A stretch of 64,000 bases of DNA from a virus: positions 43,566-107,565 of IMG/VR virus record IMGVR_UViG_3300017963_000208; one strand, 5' to 3'. The notes under the pieces were generated by a model, which saw only the letters and a program-made list of their open reading frames with translations, made no database searches and was not told where the DNA came from. The position numbers and the translations under genes were made by a program. Shown here piece after piece: positions 10,701 to 20,400 of this stretch. Numbering within the stretch: position 1 is the stretch's first letter; each line of letters opens with the position of its first letter.

Positions 10701-11460
10701 AACGTCTGATCAGATTGATATGAAAGTCAAAGATTGTCTGTTTCAGGACGTAGCCCAATCTAAATCTATCGGCATCGCGGCCCTGAATCTAAGCGGAATC
10801 TGTGTGGATACTGAGATTATTAGAAATGAATTCAAAACCGTTGGTGGAATTGGGGTGAAAATCTTCGCAGCCAATCAAAGAAGGACAGCTATCTCAGCTA
10901 ATCAGTTCTATGATATCTGGGAAACCGGTATTTATGCAGAGAAAGAAGCTGTGATTGCTAATAACTATATGGAGAGTCTTGGGGCCGCTTCTGGAACCCA
11001 GGGAGCCATAACAGTTAACGGCAACGGAAATGATGTAGTCATTCAAGGCAACCATATTAAGGATTTTAATCTAGGAATTCTGGTTGGAGCTTTAGCCTCT
11101 AGTATAGTTGTAGATGGAAATGTCTTACGTACCGGTACCGACACCGGAATTTCCTGTGATGGTACTTTCTGTACTGTGACTGGAAATACTGTTCAGGGGG
11201 CTTACTTCGGAATGTTGGTGGCCAGAGTAGGAAATGTTGTCTCTGGTAATATCTGTAGAAGTAGTGGCTTAGATGGTATTTTAGTTTCCGGAACAGCAGA
11301 TACTTGTGTTATTTCAAATAACGTTTGTCAAAGCAACGGTGATAATGGTATTGAATTACAAGCGTCATCGGTTGATTGTATCGTTTCAGGCAATAACTGC
11401 AACGGAGATGGTATTACTAACAACGGTACAGGCAACAACTTAGCTAATAATATGGAGTAA
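7762..11460 (+). CDS. Large tail fibre / tailspike with beta-helix C-terminal region
   Basis: A 1232-residue fibre. The N-terminus (about 1-60) is a helical attachment region. Two fibre repeats with 'DDHTIY' and 'DDHTQY' followed by 'DGTR' lie at about residues 93-118 and 176-195. A direct duplication of about 103 residues occupies residues 474-576 and 635-737 (starting IGGSS, ending QITDGD). From about residue 745 the sequence becomes a right-handed beta-helix with repeating N/G/I turns, as in polysaccharide-binding or depolymerising spikes. The beta-helix part is paralogous to the next two genes. No catalytic residues can be assigned from sequence alone. Confidence 0.75.
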   Translation: MSTLTITRPPQFLDPWFAEIEQVWDELEAATNDQETRIGNLEIAIVSDVVTSLSAQGEPALTGPVVLDKGDDITLTQVGNTITIGGGTLDHGNLTPATLLDDDHTIYLLADGTRSLTGNMSHGLTQALNFRVEGFAVPPAAGNQGRLIFNQTTGRLMIDDGSAFIDSGVTVHADLTGLGADDHTQYARTDGTRDITGDQTYLQDIIVTGQYQAPATETWEAYSQEDDGGSALAFLMDTANLMDTAGSQVLAVRNAGNEFFAILRDSDPSPLGTFSDEHVIKLTEKTGSDVGYLAMTTDPALVLLGVDGVAVNAISVDASGDYLGAVQLDGDGPTHAALLAQDLDGSGSPKAEVSAEDTIGGGEKAEFTASLAAGVDPLGRVRATNGAVTAYADHVSQLDGINPEAWVKSTSGSETAKTEASFDGSTVPFVELEVAATAGTDKLLIKNAEFDFQVDSNSELQIRAGEVEVFGTLIGGSSPFLIESKETDGASAIAFTLDTQNAIANDDAKLLSLQTNSVEKAYIGEDGKAWLPGIVLGRQTGDPISNTEGEGLYVDNNGDLQYHGPNDNLVQITDGDDLVSSLTSDTSLSAFIDRDDDSTTETFTIYHNTLTPNPGDELLQVRENGEVEIYGGPLIGGSSTFELRSKEADGASAVGFTLNTQNNLANAAAKILSLQNNSSEKAYFGEDGKAWVPAVVLDRQSSDPIGAAEGEGIYSDSSGDLYYHGPNDNTVQITDGDIMAGSFVTIVQPGSSASSEILAAINAAGTAGGGIVQLLAGTYEIDSVMNVAVGTSNVTLQGVGDATVLEHDGVITGNLLQFTSLTIANNISINNVTKGDTSIYATTPAQAGSVQTGDIIFLKGTDSGTEIDAEAHEAAANGNGTTGEIQLKRNVQRTMTSVTTQIYRGGEGIKIRDLKFTTSGAVAGTAAIELDQTKDAVIENITIQDWMLAQTSDMITMGSHGINNSLQGCKFIGCNDDCILTSDQIDMKVKDCLFQDVAQSKSIGIAALNLSGICVDTEIIRNEFKTVGGIGVKIFAANQRRTAISANQFYDIWETGIYAEKEAVIANNYMESLGAASGTQGAITVNGNGNDVVIQGNHIKDFNLGILVGALASSIVVDGNVLRTGTDTGISCDGTFCTVTGNTVQGAYFGMLVARVGNVVSGNICRSSGLDGILVSGTADTCVISNNVCQSNGDNGIELQASSVDCIVSGNNCNGDGITNNGTGNNLANNME
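9181..9972 (+). repeat. Internal duplication in the fibre gene
   Basis: Two in-frame copies of a roughly 309-base unit (about 9181-9489 and 9664-9972) encode matching protein segments that start IGGSS, pass through SKE-DGAS-x-F-TL-TQN and YHGPNDN, and end QITDGD. The copies differ at many positions, so the duplication is not recent. It looks like elongation of a fibre shaft or knob. Confidence 0.8.
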
Positions 11461-11462
11461 AT

Positions 11463-13136
11463 ATGGCAGATCAACCTATTAAAAATATTAGCGGAGAAGT
11501 AGACGGGGCTAGTACAGAAGGTCACGTTTTCGATACCGAAGAGACCTATACTACTCCAGGTGCTAAAGTTGCAGTATTTAAAACCGGGGGCAACACGGTC
11601 GCGTCTATCGCTAGAGATGGAACTATTAGTTCTGCAAATGAAGTCTTGGTTTCTCCTGACGAGGGATTTGCAGGCATCGATTCCGCCGTAACATCCCTAA
11701 ACGCTTCAGGTGGAGGTAAGATTGTTCTTCTGGATGGGGAATATAGTATGGGATCTTCTCTATATACCTGGACAGAAATAGAGAATATTGAAATAGTAGG
11801 AAAGGGTGACGCTACAAAAATAATGCTGGATACCTCCCCAGGAGTTCCTTTGTTCATTACTGGAACAGTCAAGGGAACTACCAGTGTACCAGTCAATGAT
11901 ACGACCGCAGGAGATACCAGCATTACCTTCACTACCCCGGCTAACGCAGGAACTTACTTAAAAGGATACTGGATTAGTCTCGCTCTAACAGATGATGAGA
12001 CTGGGGATAGTCAGTGTGAGTTAGTTAAGGTAGCGGCTGATGGAAACCCCGGCACAGGGGTAGTTGACTTAGAGTGGCCAGTGGGTAGAGACGGAACCAG
12101 TGTTACTGCGTGGGGCTGCAAACCTGCAGAAAATATTAAGATTAGTAATCTAAGATTCATTAGAGAGAATGCTCCTGGCGGTACTGAAAGATTTATGGAT
12201 CTTCAATATCTATTCAATTTTACTCTAGATAGTGTATCCTTTGAGACAGACGATGCTACTGGAGCGAGTGATCATGCTTTTAGGTCTACGGGTTACAGCG
12301 GATTTTGGCATGTGCATAGAAATAGAATTGTTAATACCACTCGAATGGGAATGCACATAACAGGTACCTCCTATTCAGAGTTTACTAACAATTATTTTAT
12401 GAATTCCTGTCAATCAGATTTTTCCGACAGTTCTTGTATATGGATTTCGGGCAGAGTTCGACATACTCTTGTAAAAAATAATCAATTTGTATATTCCAAA
12501 CAGTATGGGGTACGTTTTGATGCTACTTCAGGATACTCTCCTTACTTCATGACTATCAAAGATAATGAATTTTTAGGTATCGAAAACACAGCTATAAACA
12601 TAGGAGCTACCAAAGATACTATAATCGAGGGAAATAAAGGAGATTGGGGAGGCTTTCAAAAATCTGGCAGCGGGGTAGGCGTCTCCATGGCCGGAGCAGA
12701 AAGATGTCGCATCACTAATAATACTTTTGTAGGATGTGCGTTCGGTATCGGAGTGTCTACGGCCTCCAAATGTACCATAAACCACAATACTATATATGGT
12801 AGATATTATGGAGACGGTATCTCCTGTGGTGGAAATGGAAATAACATTTCAAATAACGTTATTACTAATGTGGGTTATGGAATTACTGTAGGAAGTGACG
12901 CTCAACGCAATGTCATTTCTAGTAATACAGTAGTAGATGTAGGGAGTACTCATGCAATCCGAGTTAATACGACAGCACATAATAACGTTTTTATAGGAAA
13001 TGTTCTGATGGGTTGCAACAATGCAATTAATTTGGCCGCAACAACCTATGATAATATAATGATAGGTAACCAAGGTGGGGAAGAAGGTATTGTTGACGCC
13101 GGAACTAACAATCAACAAATAGGGAACTTTGTATAA
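11463..13136 (+). CDS. Beta-helix tail spike/fibre, second of three paralogues
   Basis: A 557-residue protein starting 2 bases after the previous stop. The N-terminal 70 residues are a short adaptor ending in an 'AVFKTGG..VASIARDGTI' segment, shared in outline with the next gene. An insert with AGDTSITFTTPANAGTYLKG at about residues 141-160 is shared by all three paralogues. Residues about 225-555 are a right-handed beta-helix with repeated 'NNxF' and 'ISNNxI' turns. It is likely a receptor-binding or capsule-degrading virion protein. No active site is visible. The stop overlaps the next ATG. Confidence 0.75.
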   Translation: MADQPIKNISGEVDGASTEGHVFDTEETYTTPGAKVAVFKTGGNTVASIARDGTISSANEVLVSPDEGFAGIDSAVTSLNASGGGKIVLLDGEYSMGSSLYTWTEIENIEIVGKGDATKIMLDTSPGVPLFITGTVKGTTSVPVNDTTAGDTSITFTTPANAGTYLKGYWISLALTDDETGDSQCELVKVAADGNPGTGVVDLEWPVGRDGTSVTAWGCKPAENIKISNLRFIRENAPGGTERFMDLQYLFNFTLDSVSFETDDATGASDHAFRSTGYSGFWHVHRNRIVNTTRMGMHITGTSYSEFTNNYFMNSCQSDFSDSSCIWISGRVRHTLVKNNQFVYSKQYGVRFDATSGYSPYFMTIKDNEFLGIENTAINIGATKDTIIEGNKGDWGGFQKSGSGVGVSMAGAERCRITNNTFVGCAFGIGVSTASKCTINHNTIYGRYYGDGISCGGNGNNISNNVITNVGYGITVGSDAQRNVISSNTVVDVGSTHAIRVNTTAHNNVFIGNVLMGCNNAINLAATTYDNIMIGNQGGEEGIVDAGTNNQQIGNFV

Positions 13137-15088
13137 TGGCTAATAAACCAGTAGAAATTAAAGGGGGATTCCCGGATGGGGCGTTGGCCGAAGCTGTATC
13201 GGTGGATACCAACACTACCTATTCGGATGATGACTCAAAAATATTAGTAATTAAAAATAATGGGAGCGAAGTAGCCCATTTTAAGAAAGATGGTTCCCTT
13301 TCAAATGCTGCCGTGGTGACTGTCCTTCCCGGAGAGGGCGGAGCAGGTATTCAGGCAGCCATCAATACCGTACATGCTACAGGGGGTGGAATTGTACAGT
13401 TATTAGAGGGAACCTATAACGTTACTTCCAATATTATTCCTACTTTAGGGGCAAGCAATATTGATATACGTGGGATGGGTGATTCTACCGTTCTTAAAGT
13501 ATTCGGGGCTAGCGTTAGTTGTTTTAATTTTCAACCCCTAAATGGTGGAAACTGGCCATTAAATAACCCAACCGCTGCAGATACTAGCATATATACTACT
13601 ACCGCTTCTCATGCAGGGTCTACTTTAGAGGGAGAGTGGGTTATTTTATTCGGCACTGATTCAAGTGGAAATCCAGTTCGTGAATGGAACTTTGCAGCAG
13701 CCGATGGTAATCCCGCCACAGGTGAGATTCAATTAGTGAATCCAGTTGTTACGACCATGACTTCTGTTACTTTGTATAGTGGGACTGGGAATATAAATAA
13801 CTCATTTAGTAATATGAAAATTTTAGCGGATACTGCTACATATCCATCTGCTATTACCAACGTAAACCCTATTAGACACCGTTATGAAAACATAAACTTT
13901 GTTGGAAATTTTGAACACGGTCTTCGCTTGGTAAGTCCTGGTTTTAGTAATGTTATTTCTCGCTGTCTAATGAATGATGTTGACAAAAACCCTATTCAAT
14001 TAGTTAGTCAATTTCAGGTTATTATTGAAAAGTGTTGGATTAGAGATTGTGCTGCTTTAAACCTCGAAAATAGTCACGATGTTGATGTTGAAAAGTGCTT
14101 TATTATTGATAGTAGAGGTTCTGGTATTGATGCTACTGGTCTTAATCGTCGCTCTAAAATACGTGGTTGCAGCATTGTAAATCCTGCGGGGATTTTGATA
14201 GAAGCTGGCGATTTAGAATGTACTATTGCAGACTGTCACTTTGTAGATGGAACTAATATATCTTGTAGTGCTGGTAAGCATATCGATATTGTCGGTAATA
14301 TGTTCCTTCGCTGTACAAGCATGGTGAGTGGTCAGACCGCAGAATATATAACTGCAGTAGGGAATACTGGAAAAGAGATTTCAGGATCTGCCTTTGTTGG
14401 AGGCACAAATTATTTTGTAGTCAAAGGAAATAATGTTGATCTTGGTGGCGATGCGTATGAAGGCTCTTGCGATTATTTAATTTTCGAGGGAAATACCATT
14501 CAAGGTGGTTTTAGAGGTGTTCGCCTTTTGGGCGATTATGCAATGGTTCAGGGAAATACCTTTATTGGAAATACACAAGATGTTACGGTTGTATCTGGTG
14601 TAGGTCATTATATTGGTCCTAACCAATTTGGTACCACTAGAAATTTTGTAAATCAAGGCCAGGTAGATGTTGCTCAAGTAACCACTAAACGAGTTACTAA
14701 GGCATTCGATGAAACAGATTTTGCAGCGGCTGCTCTAACTAATGATATTGAAATATTCTCTCTTCCAGCTAAAGCAAGTTTAGTGGATATTTATGCAGAA
14801 GTTACACAGAGATTCTTGGGTGGTTCCATATCTTCATACACTATTTCGGTAGGAATTTCTGGGTCATTGACTAAGTATATGTTAGCAAATGATTGCTATA
14901 CTGCAACGACTATGCATGAAGATTCTACTAAAAAAGGTACAGCTCTCACAACTACTGGAAATTCTAATGTTGAAAGCTCATCTGCGGCCACGAGTATTAG
15001 AGCACAAGCCACTAGTGTTGGAGATAATTTAGATCAAGCAACTGGTGGTACAATTAAATTTTATATAACCTATAGAGACATAGTGTAA
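13136..15088 (+). CDS. Beta-helix tail spike/fibre, third of three paralogues
   Basis: A 650-residue protein with the same plan: adaptor (1-65), start of the beta-helix with VQLLEGTYNV near residue 90, insert with TAADTSIYTTTASHAGSTLE near residue 145, beta-helix to about residue 505, then a C-terminal beta-sandwich-like domain (about 525-650). That last domain is not found in the other two and may be a trimerisation or receptor tip. Bases from about 13,800 to 14,650 look more T-rich than the flanks, which may mean the helix was acquired separately; this is an impression, not a measurement. Confidence 0.75.
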   Translation: MANKPVEIKGGFPDGALAEAVSVDTNTTYSDDDSKILVIKNNGSEVAHFKKDGSLSNAAVVTVLPGEGGAGIQAAINTVHATGGGIVQLLEGTYNVTSNIIPTLGASNIDIRGMGDSTVLKVFGASVSCFNFQPLNGGNWPLNNPTAADTSIYTTTASHAGSTLEGEWVILFGTDSSGNPVREWNFAAADGNPATGEIQLVNPVVTTMTSVTLYSGTGNINNSFSNMKILADTATYPSAITNVNPIRHRYENINFVGNFEHGLRLVSPGFSNVISRCLMNDVDKNPIQLVSQFQVIIEKCWIRDCAALNLENSHDVDVEKCFIIDSRGSGIDATGLNRRSKIRGCSIVNPAGILIEAGDLECTIADCHFVDGTNISCSAGKHIDIVGNMFLRCTSMVSGQTAEYITAVGNTGKEISGSAFVGGTNYFVVKGNNVDLGGDAYEGSCDYLIFEGNTIQGGFRGVRLLGDYAMVQGNTFIGNTQDVTVVSGVGHYIGPNQFGTTRNFVNQGQVDVAQVTTKRVTKAFDETDFAAAALTNDIEIFSLPAKASLVDIYAEVTQRFLGGSISSYTISVGISGSLTKYMLANDCYTATTMHEDSTKKGTALTTTGNSNVESSSAATSIRAQATSVGDNLDQATGGTIKFYITYRDIV

Positions 15089-15099
15089 GGAGACACACG

Positions 15100-15393
15100 A
15101 TGGCTTTAGAAAAAACCTTAACCACTCCTGAGGCACAACCTAGTCTGACTAAGGTTCGGATGTATATTAAGGAAGTTAATCCAGATAAGAAACTCCTTAA
15201 AGTGGAACTTCACAAAGGTTTTCTAGATGAAAGTATCTTCAAAACTGTTAAAATTATTCCTGTATTTATTGTAAAGGACGAATATGATTCTGTAATGGAT
15301 ACTGAAGGTGCTACTGGCACAGCCGTAAGAGAGACCTTAGCAGAAGCTATTTGGACTTGGTTACAGACAAACGGTCATATTGACGTACAATAA
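15100..15393 (+). CDS. Small tail-module protein, unknown
   Basis: A 97-residue protein with a strong AAGGAGA site 9 bases before the ATG. It alternates short strands with a C-terminal helix (about residues 75-92). No family is recognised. It lies between the last beta-helix spike and the gpI-like protein, so a fibre chaperone or adaptor is possible; that is inference. Confidence 0.6.
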   Translation: MALEKTLTTPEAQPSLTKVRMYIKEVNPDKKLLKVELHKGFLDESIFKTVKIIPVFIVKDEYDSVMDTEGATGTAVRETLAEAIWTWLQTNGHIDVQ

Positions 15394-15406
15394 TAAGGAG
15401 TAGTTT

Positions 15407-17431
15407 ATGTCCGGTTGGGGAACAGGACCATGGGGCGGTGGACCCTGGGGCGGAGGAGTTTCTGACCTCAGTCTCGTAAGAGAATTTACTGCCCGAAATT
15501 CTAATCCAAATGAAATATCCTTGACATGGAAAAAACCTCTAGGTTTTCCCAGCGATCAGGAGATAGTAGTTGTTCGACGTAAAGATTCATTTCCTATGGA
15601 ACTTTACAACGACGACCCTCTCTTTTCTGCTAAGGTAAACGTCTCTGGCTTCACAGATGTAGTTCAGGTGGAGATATTCCGGGGGTCGTTAATTCGAGGT
15701 AGTAACGGAGTGGGTACCGAAGGCAAGCTCACGGATGCTCTGATGTCTTTTCCTACTTCCCCTTCCCTAAAAGGACGGATATTAAGAGATTCTTATAGTA
15801 AAAACTACCGAATAATCAGTAATACAGCCACAGAGATTTTTATCGATGGGAATGACATCCCAGCAGACGGACAATATGTAGTTTTGGTTGATTTTCCAAA
15901 CTCCAATGAAGCTGCTATTAGTGGCACCTCCACATCTGTAGGCTCTGGATTTTTAAGAGATACTAGTCAAAGTTTCGAGTTAGAGTCTCTCAGAGATCGT
16001 ATACTGGTTGATCAGGCAGGTAACAGATTTGTTATTATTAATAATACCTTAGACTATATCTCTGTTTCAGGAACTCCCGCGTCGGGGGACTATACCATTT
16101 TACAAGAGTTTGCCGACTTTGTTAGTCCCTCGGAGACAGTTAAAGGTCAGTTCAGTTACGTGGATATTTATGTTAATAGTACAGAAGCAGCAGCTCGTAC
16201 AGGAACTGGTCTAGAGGATAGTCAATTCTATTATTATACTGCTTTTACTCATAAAACTGGTGAAAATGTTGCTCAGTCTGTGTTCTCTACGTTCGGCACT
16301 GCAGACGCTACTCAAAGTGCTGCTTTGTCTACATTTGATAGAGAGTTCAAAGAGATTCTTCTAAGATATTGGCCTAATGTGTTTAAATTAGGTGACCAGA
16401 CTGGAGATTTCGAAGACTTGATGGCAGTATTCGGCTTCGGATTCAACGAGATATATGGTTTTGTTCATACATTTAATTTGACAAATCCTGACCGGATGTA
16501 CCATACGATTCTACCAAGTTTTACAGAACAATTAGGTATATCAGTAAGGCAGGTGGGGATAGATACTAATCGACGTATTATTTCAGACCTTCTTCCTACA
16601 CTTAAACAGAAGGGCTCTAAAGAAGGTATTGTAGATTTTATAAGAATTATAACTACTTGGGATTGCACTAATGGTACTAAGGATGCCAGCTCTATTGTAG
16701 ATGATGCCCCAAACCTTAATTCTTTAAGATTCTATAGTGACACTTTGGGGTCTGATAATACGCGGTTATTTGGTTTTCAACAGGCTTTTTTAAATGACCC
16801 TTTTGTTTCCTACACCTATACTTCAGGAACAGGTGTAATTCAATGGTCTGCTACAGTGGATTTATCCAACGTAGTTGTGGGAGACTTTTTCATTGACGGA
16901 GCAGGGTCGTTTTTCGATATTCTAGGAGTAGACAATAGTTCAAATAATATAACTATCGACGTAGGCCAAACAGTAGATACGTCTTCAGGTGGGGATATAT
17001 ATAAGAAGACGCCTCTCACAGATGTGGGCACATTCTTCGATACTTTACCCGGCATCATTATTCCTGGGTTCTTTACCTTTAGGGAATTTGTGGTAGAAGT
17101 TGAGGACATAGCCTTATTTGTTGGTGAGAGCACAAATATAGAGCTTTTTGAAGATATTAGCCGGTTGACAGATTCTACGGCTAACTTCGGCGGTATTAAT
17201 AATCTCGTAGGTAACTTCTTGATTCCTAAACAGGGTCAAGTTAATGATATCTTTGAGATTATTTCTAACACCGCAACTACGATTACAGTATCAGGGGTAG
17301 CTAGAGACCCAGAACCCGTAGGAGACTATGTAGTTCTTTCACCCCTGAATACAGCACGATTTAGGGTTATTTTATCTTTGATGCGTTCATTCGCACCATC
17401 CAATTCAAGAATGGGAATACAATTTACGTAA
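15407..17431 (+). CDS. Tail protein gpI-like, with Gly/Trp-rich N-terminus
   Basis: A 674-residue protein with an AAGGAG site. It opens with a low-complexity Gly/Trp segment (GWGTGPWGGGPWGGG, residues 3-17), common in phage tail proteins that join baseplate and fibres. The core at about residues 305-425 resembles P2 gpI/phage tail-like proteins: LLRYWPNVFKLGDQTGDFED, then SFTEQLGI and KGSKEGIVDFIRI. The flanks are beta-rich. P2 gpI joins the fibres to the baseplate; the same job is likely here. Confidence 0.7.
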   Translation: MSGWGTGPWGGGPWGGGVSDLSLVREFTARNSNPNEISLTWKKPLGFPSDQEIVVVRRKDSFPMELYNDDPLFSAKVNVSGFTDVVQVEIFRGSLIRGSNGVGTEGKLTDALMSFPTSPSLKGRILRDSYSKNYRIISNTATEIFIDGNDIPADGQYVVLVDFPNSNEAAISGTSTSVGSGFLRDTSQSFELESLRDRILVDQAGNRFVIINNTLDYISVSGTPASGDYTILQEFADFVSPSETVKGQFSYVDIYVNSTEAAARTGTGLEDSQFYYYTAFTHKTGENVAQSVFSTFGTADATQSAALSTFDREFKEILLRYWPNVFKLGDQTGDFEDLMAVFGFGFNEIYGFVHTFNLTNPDRMYHTILPSFTEQLGISVRQVGIDTNRRIISDLLPTLKQKGSKEGIVDFIRIITTWDCTNGTKDASSIVDDAPNLNSLRFYSDTLGSDNTRLFGFQQAFLNDPFVSYTYTSGTGVIQWSATVDLSNVVVGDFFIDGAGSFFDILGVDNSSNNITIDVGQTVDTSSGGDIYKKTPLTDVGTFFDTLPGIIIPGFFTFREFVVEVEDIALFVGESTNIELFEDISRLTDSTANFGGINNLVGNFLIPKQGQVNDIFEIISNTATTITVSGVARDPEPVGDYVVLSPLNTARFRVILSLMRSFAPSNSRMGIQFT

Positions 17432-17446
17432 GTAGGAGATTAATCG

Positions 17447-20400
17447 ATGGCTCTGCCTACCAATACATTTAGACCACTGAGGTATTTTCGGAGCAAATTT
17501 CGGGAAGGTAAATACTTACTCGCTGCTGAAGCTACCGATATACAATTAGAGACTTTTGAGGATCTTAGGCGGTTTATTCTAAATACCTACGGCGATGTTG
17601 CTGTTGGTCCCGCCTTTAGACCCGACCAGATATCTACGACTGAAATTCGACTTCGCCCCGGTGAAGCGTGGGACGGAGGAGTTCCGTTTCAGCTTAAATC
17701 AGGTACCGACGCTAGAGTTGTAGCTGGAGTTTTACCCACTGGGGTAACTTTAGTTGACACTTCGGCTGGAGCTTTGGACACTGGAGGTAAAAGTCTAGAC
17801 CTGTCCGGAGGGCTCACAGACGGTTCTTATTCCGTTGTTATGGAAGCTTATGAAGAGATTGTTAAAGAAGCTGGTGCTGGAGCAGTAGACGGCTTTCTGG
17901 AAGGCGTAAACGTTGGGGAAGGTACTCAACATAAGTTTAGGTTAGTCTATAAGGTTAATGTGGTCGAAACCTCGGACTTAACTCAAACTCCTACCTACCC
18001 TCTATCTGGAGCAGGTATTGATTATCATTACGTAAATGAAATTAATCTTACTCCTTCGGCTTCTGAAAATTACCTGGTTTCATCCATCGATATTACACCA
18101 GACGTTAATGGAGCTGATAGGCGGATTGTTCTTAATAACTCCGCAAGCAATATCCCATTCTCAGTAGATGCCGAGGATTTCATCTTCGGTACGTTAGAAG
18201 ACTCTGATGGAAATCTCTTTACAATTACAAGTATTTCCACGAGTGATGGTGGTGCGACGGTCACTATGTTGTTGGACCGCGAGGTGGACATCAACACCAA
18301 CGTACCTAAAGCTGGCCTCCCAGTAATAACCAATGGCGTTGATTATAAGATTAAGAAGAGAGACTTCTTTGTAACAGACGCAACTGGAGTTCCGGAAGGC
18401 AAACGATTCTTTAGAGTGGCAGACTTTACCTTTGCTACTGGGGCTCTTACAGGCCTCACAGACCTTAGAACCGTAACTGAAATTAACAGTTTTGGGACTG
18501 ACCCTAATGCTAGACTCTCCGGTGGTGGAGAGATTTCTTGGAGCCTGGTTACTAACGCCTTGACTCATAGTCAGGATTTTGACATAAGTCTGCCTGGATT
18601 AGCCTATTTGGGCAGCGTTCCAACTCCTCCAGGAAGTATTACTCTAGCCAGTGATGGAGATGTGGCTTATATTCTACTGGATAGGGAAGCCACTGCCGAT
18701 TACAGTGCTACAGCTACAGTGGTTCCTAAAGCAGATGTACCTAGTAGCGTAGATGTCTACGTTGTGGCTGAGCGTAGAGGAAGTCGAGTATACTTCCCTC
18801 ACAATGGTTCTATTGGAGATGGAGAAACGGGTATTTTGGGAGCGTTCGGAGCAGCCTTTAATAAAGACTTGTCTCTGGACCTATTAACTGACGCCATTAC
18901 GGAAAACCAGGTAGACGAGGTCTTCGCAGAGACCTTTGATACTCAGAACTACGTAGATTCTGGGGCTACTATCGGTATGAATTTTGAGCCGTTTCTCAAG
19001 AGGTACGTGTCTACGACCTCTGCTAGATTTGTAGATTATGATGCTGACGTGCTTCCAGCAGCCGACCCGCAAGACCCATGGACCAAGGTGGGGGCTCAGG
19101 TAGAAGCTGTTGCAGCAGGCATCCTAACACTTACAGATAGCTCCATAGGCGACCAAATCGCTTATACTCGCACTGAGTCAAACCTAGTACCAGATTCTCA
19201 AAATGTGGGCAAAATGAGAGCCAGGATTACCGCTGAAGGTGGTACTGGTAACCCATTTACCTATGAGGTGAGAGATGGAACTAGTGGAAAACATTTTGGA
19301 TTTGCCCTAAGTACTACCGCAGTTGACCTAATTGATGGCTCTGGAGCTTCCTTGGCTACTTACGCTTTGGACGGTACTCTATTCCATACCTATGAACTTC
19401 AAAAAATAGGTCAGTTAGCAGTTCAGTTATGGGTCGATGGTGAGCTCGTAGCAACTCAAGATTATTCAAGTATTTCCACAGGTTCTGGTGGAAGTAGTGA
19501 TATTGCTTGGGGAACTACAGTTACAGCTACGGCTACAGTTGAGTTAGATTGGGTAATTTTCAATATCTATCAGTCCATTCTTCAGACTGTAGATATCTTT
19601 AAAACCGTAAGCGTGTTCTATCCTGGCGATACCGTTCCAGCTTCTGATCCAGACAATCCCTGGACAGTACAAGATGGTGGAGGAGGCATCTCCGAAGCGA
19701 CATCGGGTGGTAGACTAACTATTACCGATAATATAGGAACGAACCGAATCGCTTACGAGCGGTCAGAGGCTAAATTAGCCCGTCATGGTAATCTTGAAGT
19801 TGAAATGAGAGTAGAGATTGAGACCGGCGGATTATCTAGTTTTGATACCTTTGGCCTGCGTTTTGCGGATGGAGCTAAAGACATCGCAGCCTACATTAGA
19901 GATGTTGCTGGACAGTTAAAGGTGGGTCTCTATGATGGTTCTAGCGTAGTCCTGAGAAGCTCTGAAATCGACCTTAATAATGACGAAGAGTATGTTATTA
20001 AGATCGTTAAGACTAGAGATGAAGAATGCGCTTTATATGTGGACGGAGTTCTCCGAGACCAGGCTTCCTATGATTCCTTCAAGGACATAACCACAGATAA
20101 GAAGATTTATTTTGGTGGATTCACTGTTGCTTCCCAGTATGTGGCTAATATTGATTGGGTTCAATATGCTCTTCCTGGAGATGGTAGTCTAGCCAAAACC
20201 CCAGTGATTGAGTTGCTGGCTTCTATCAGTGGAGATGACCCTGCCTACTCAGTGTTTCTAAGTACTGATGGAGGTACAACCTGGTTTGAGGCTCCCGAAC
20301 GAGAGTTCATAGAAATTGCGGATAAGACTAAATCGGGCGCAAGTCTTATAGCTAGAATAGCTCTCTCAACCATTAGTTCTACCCTGACAGATTTTGGTGT

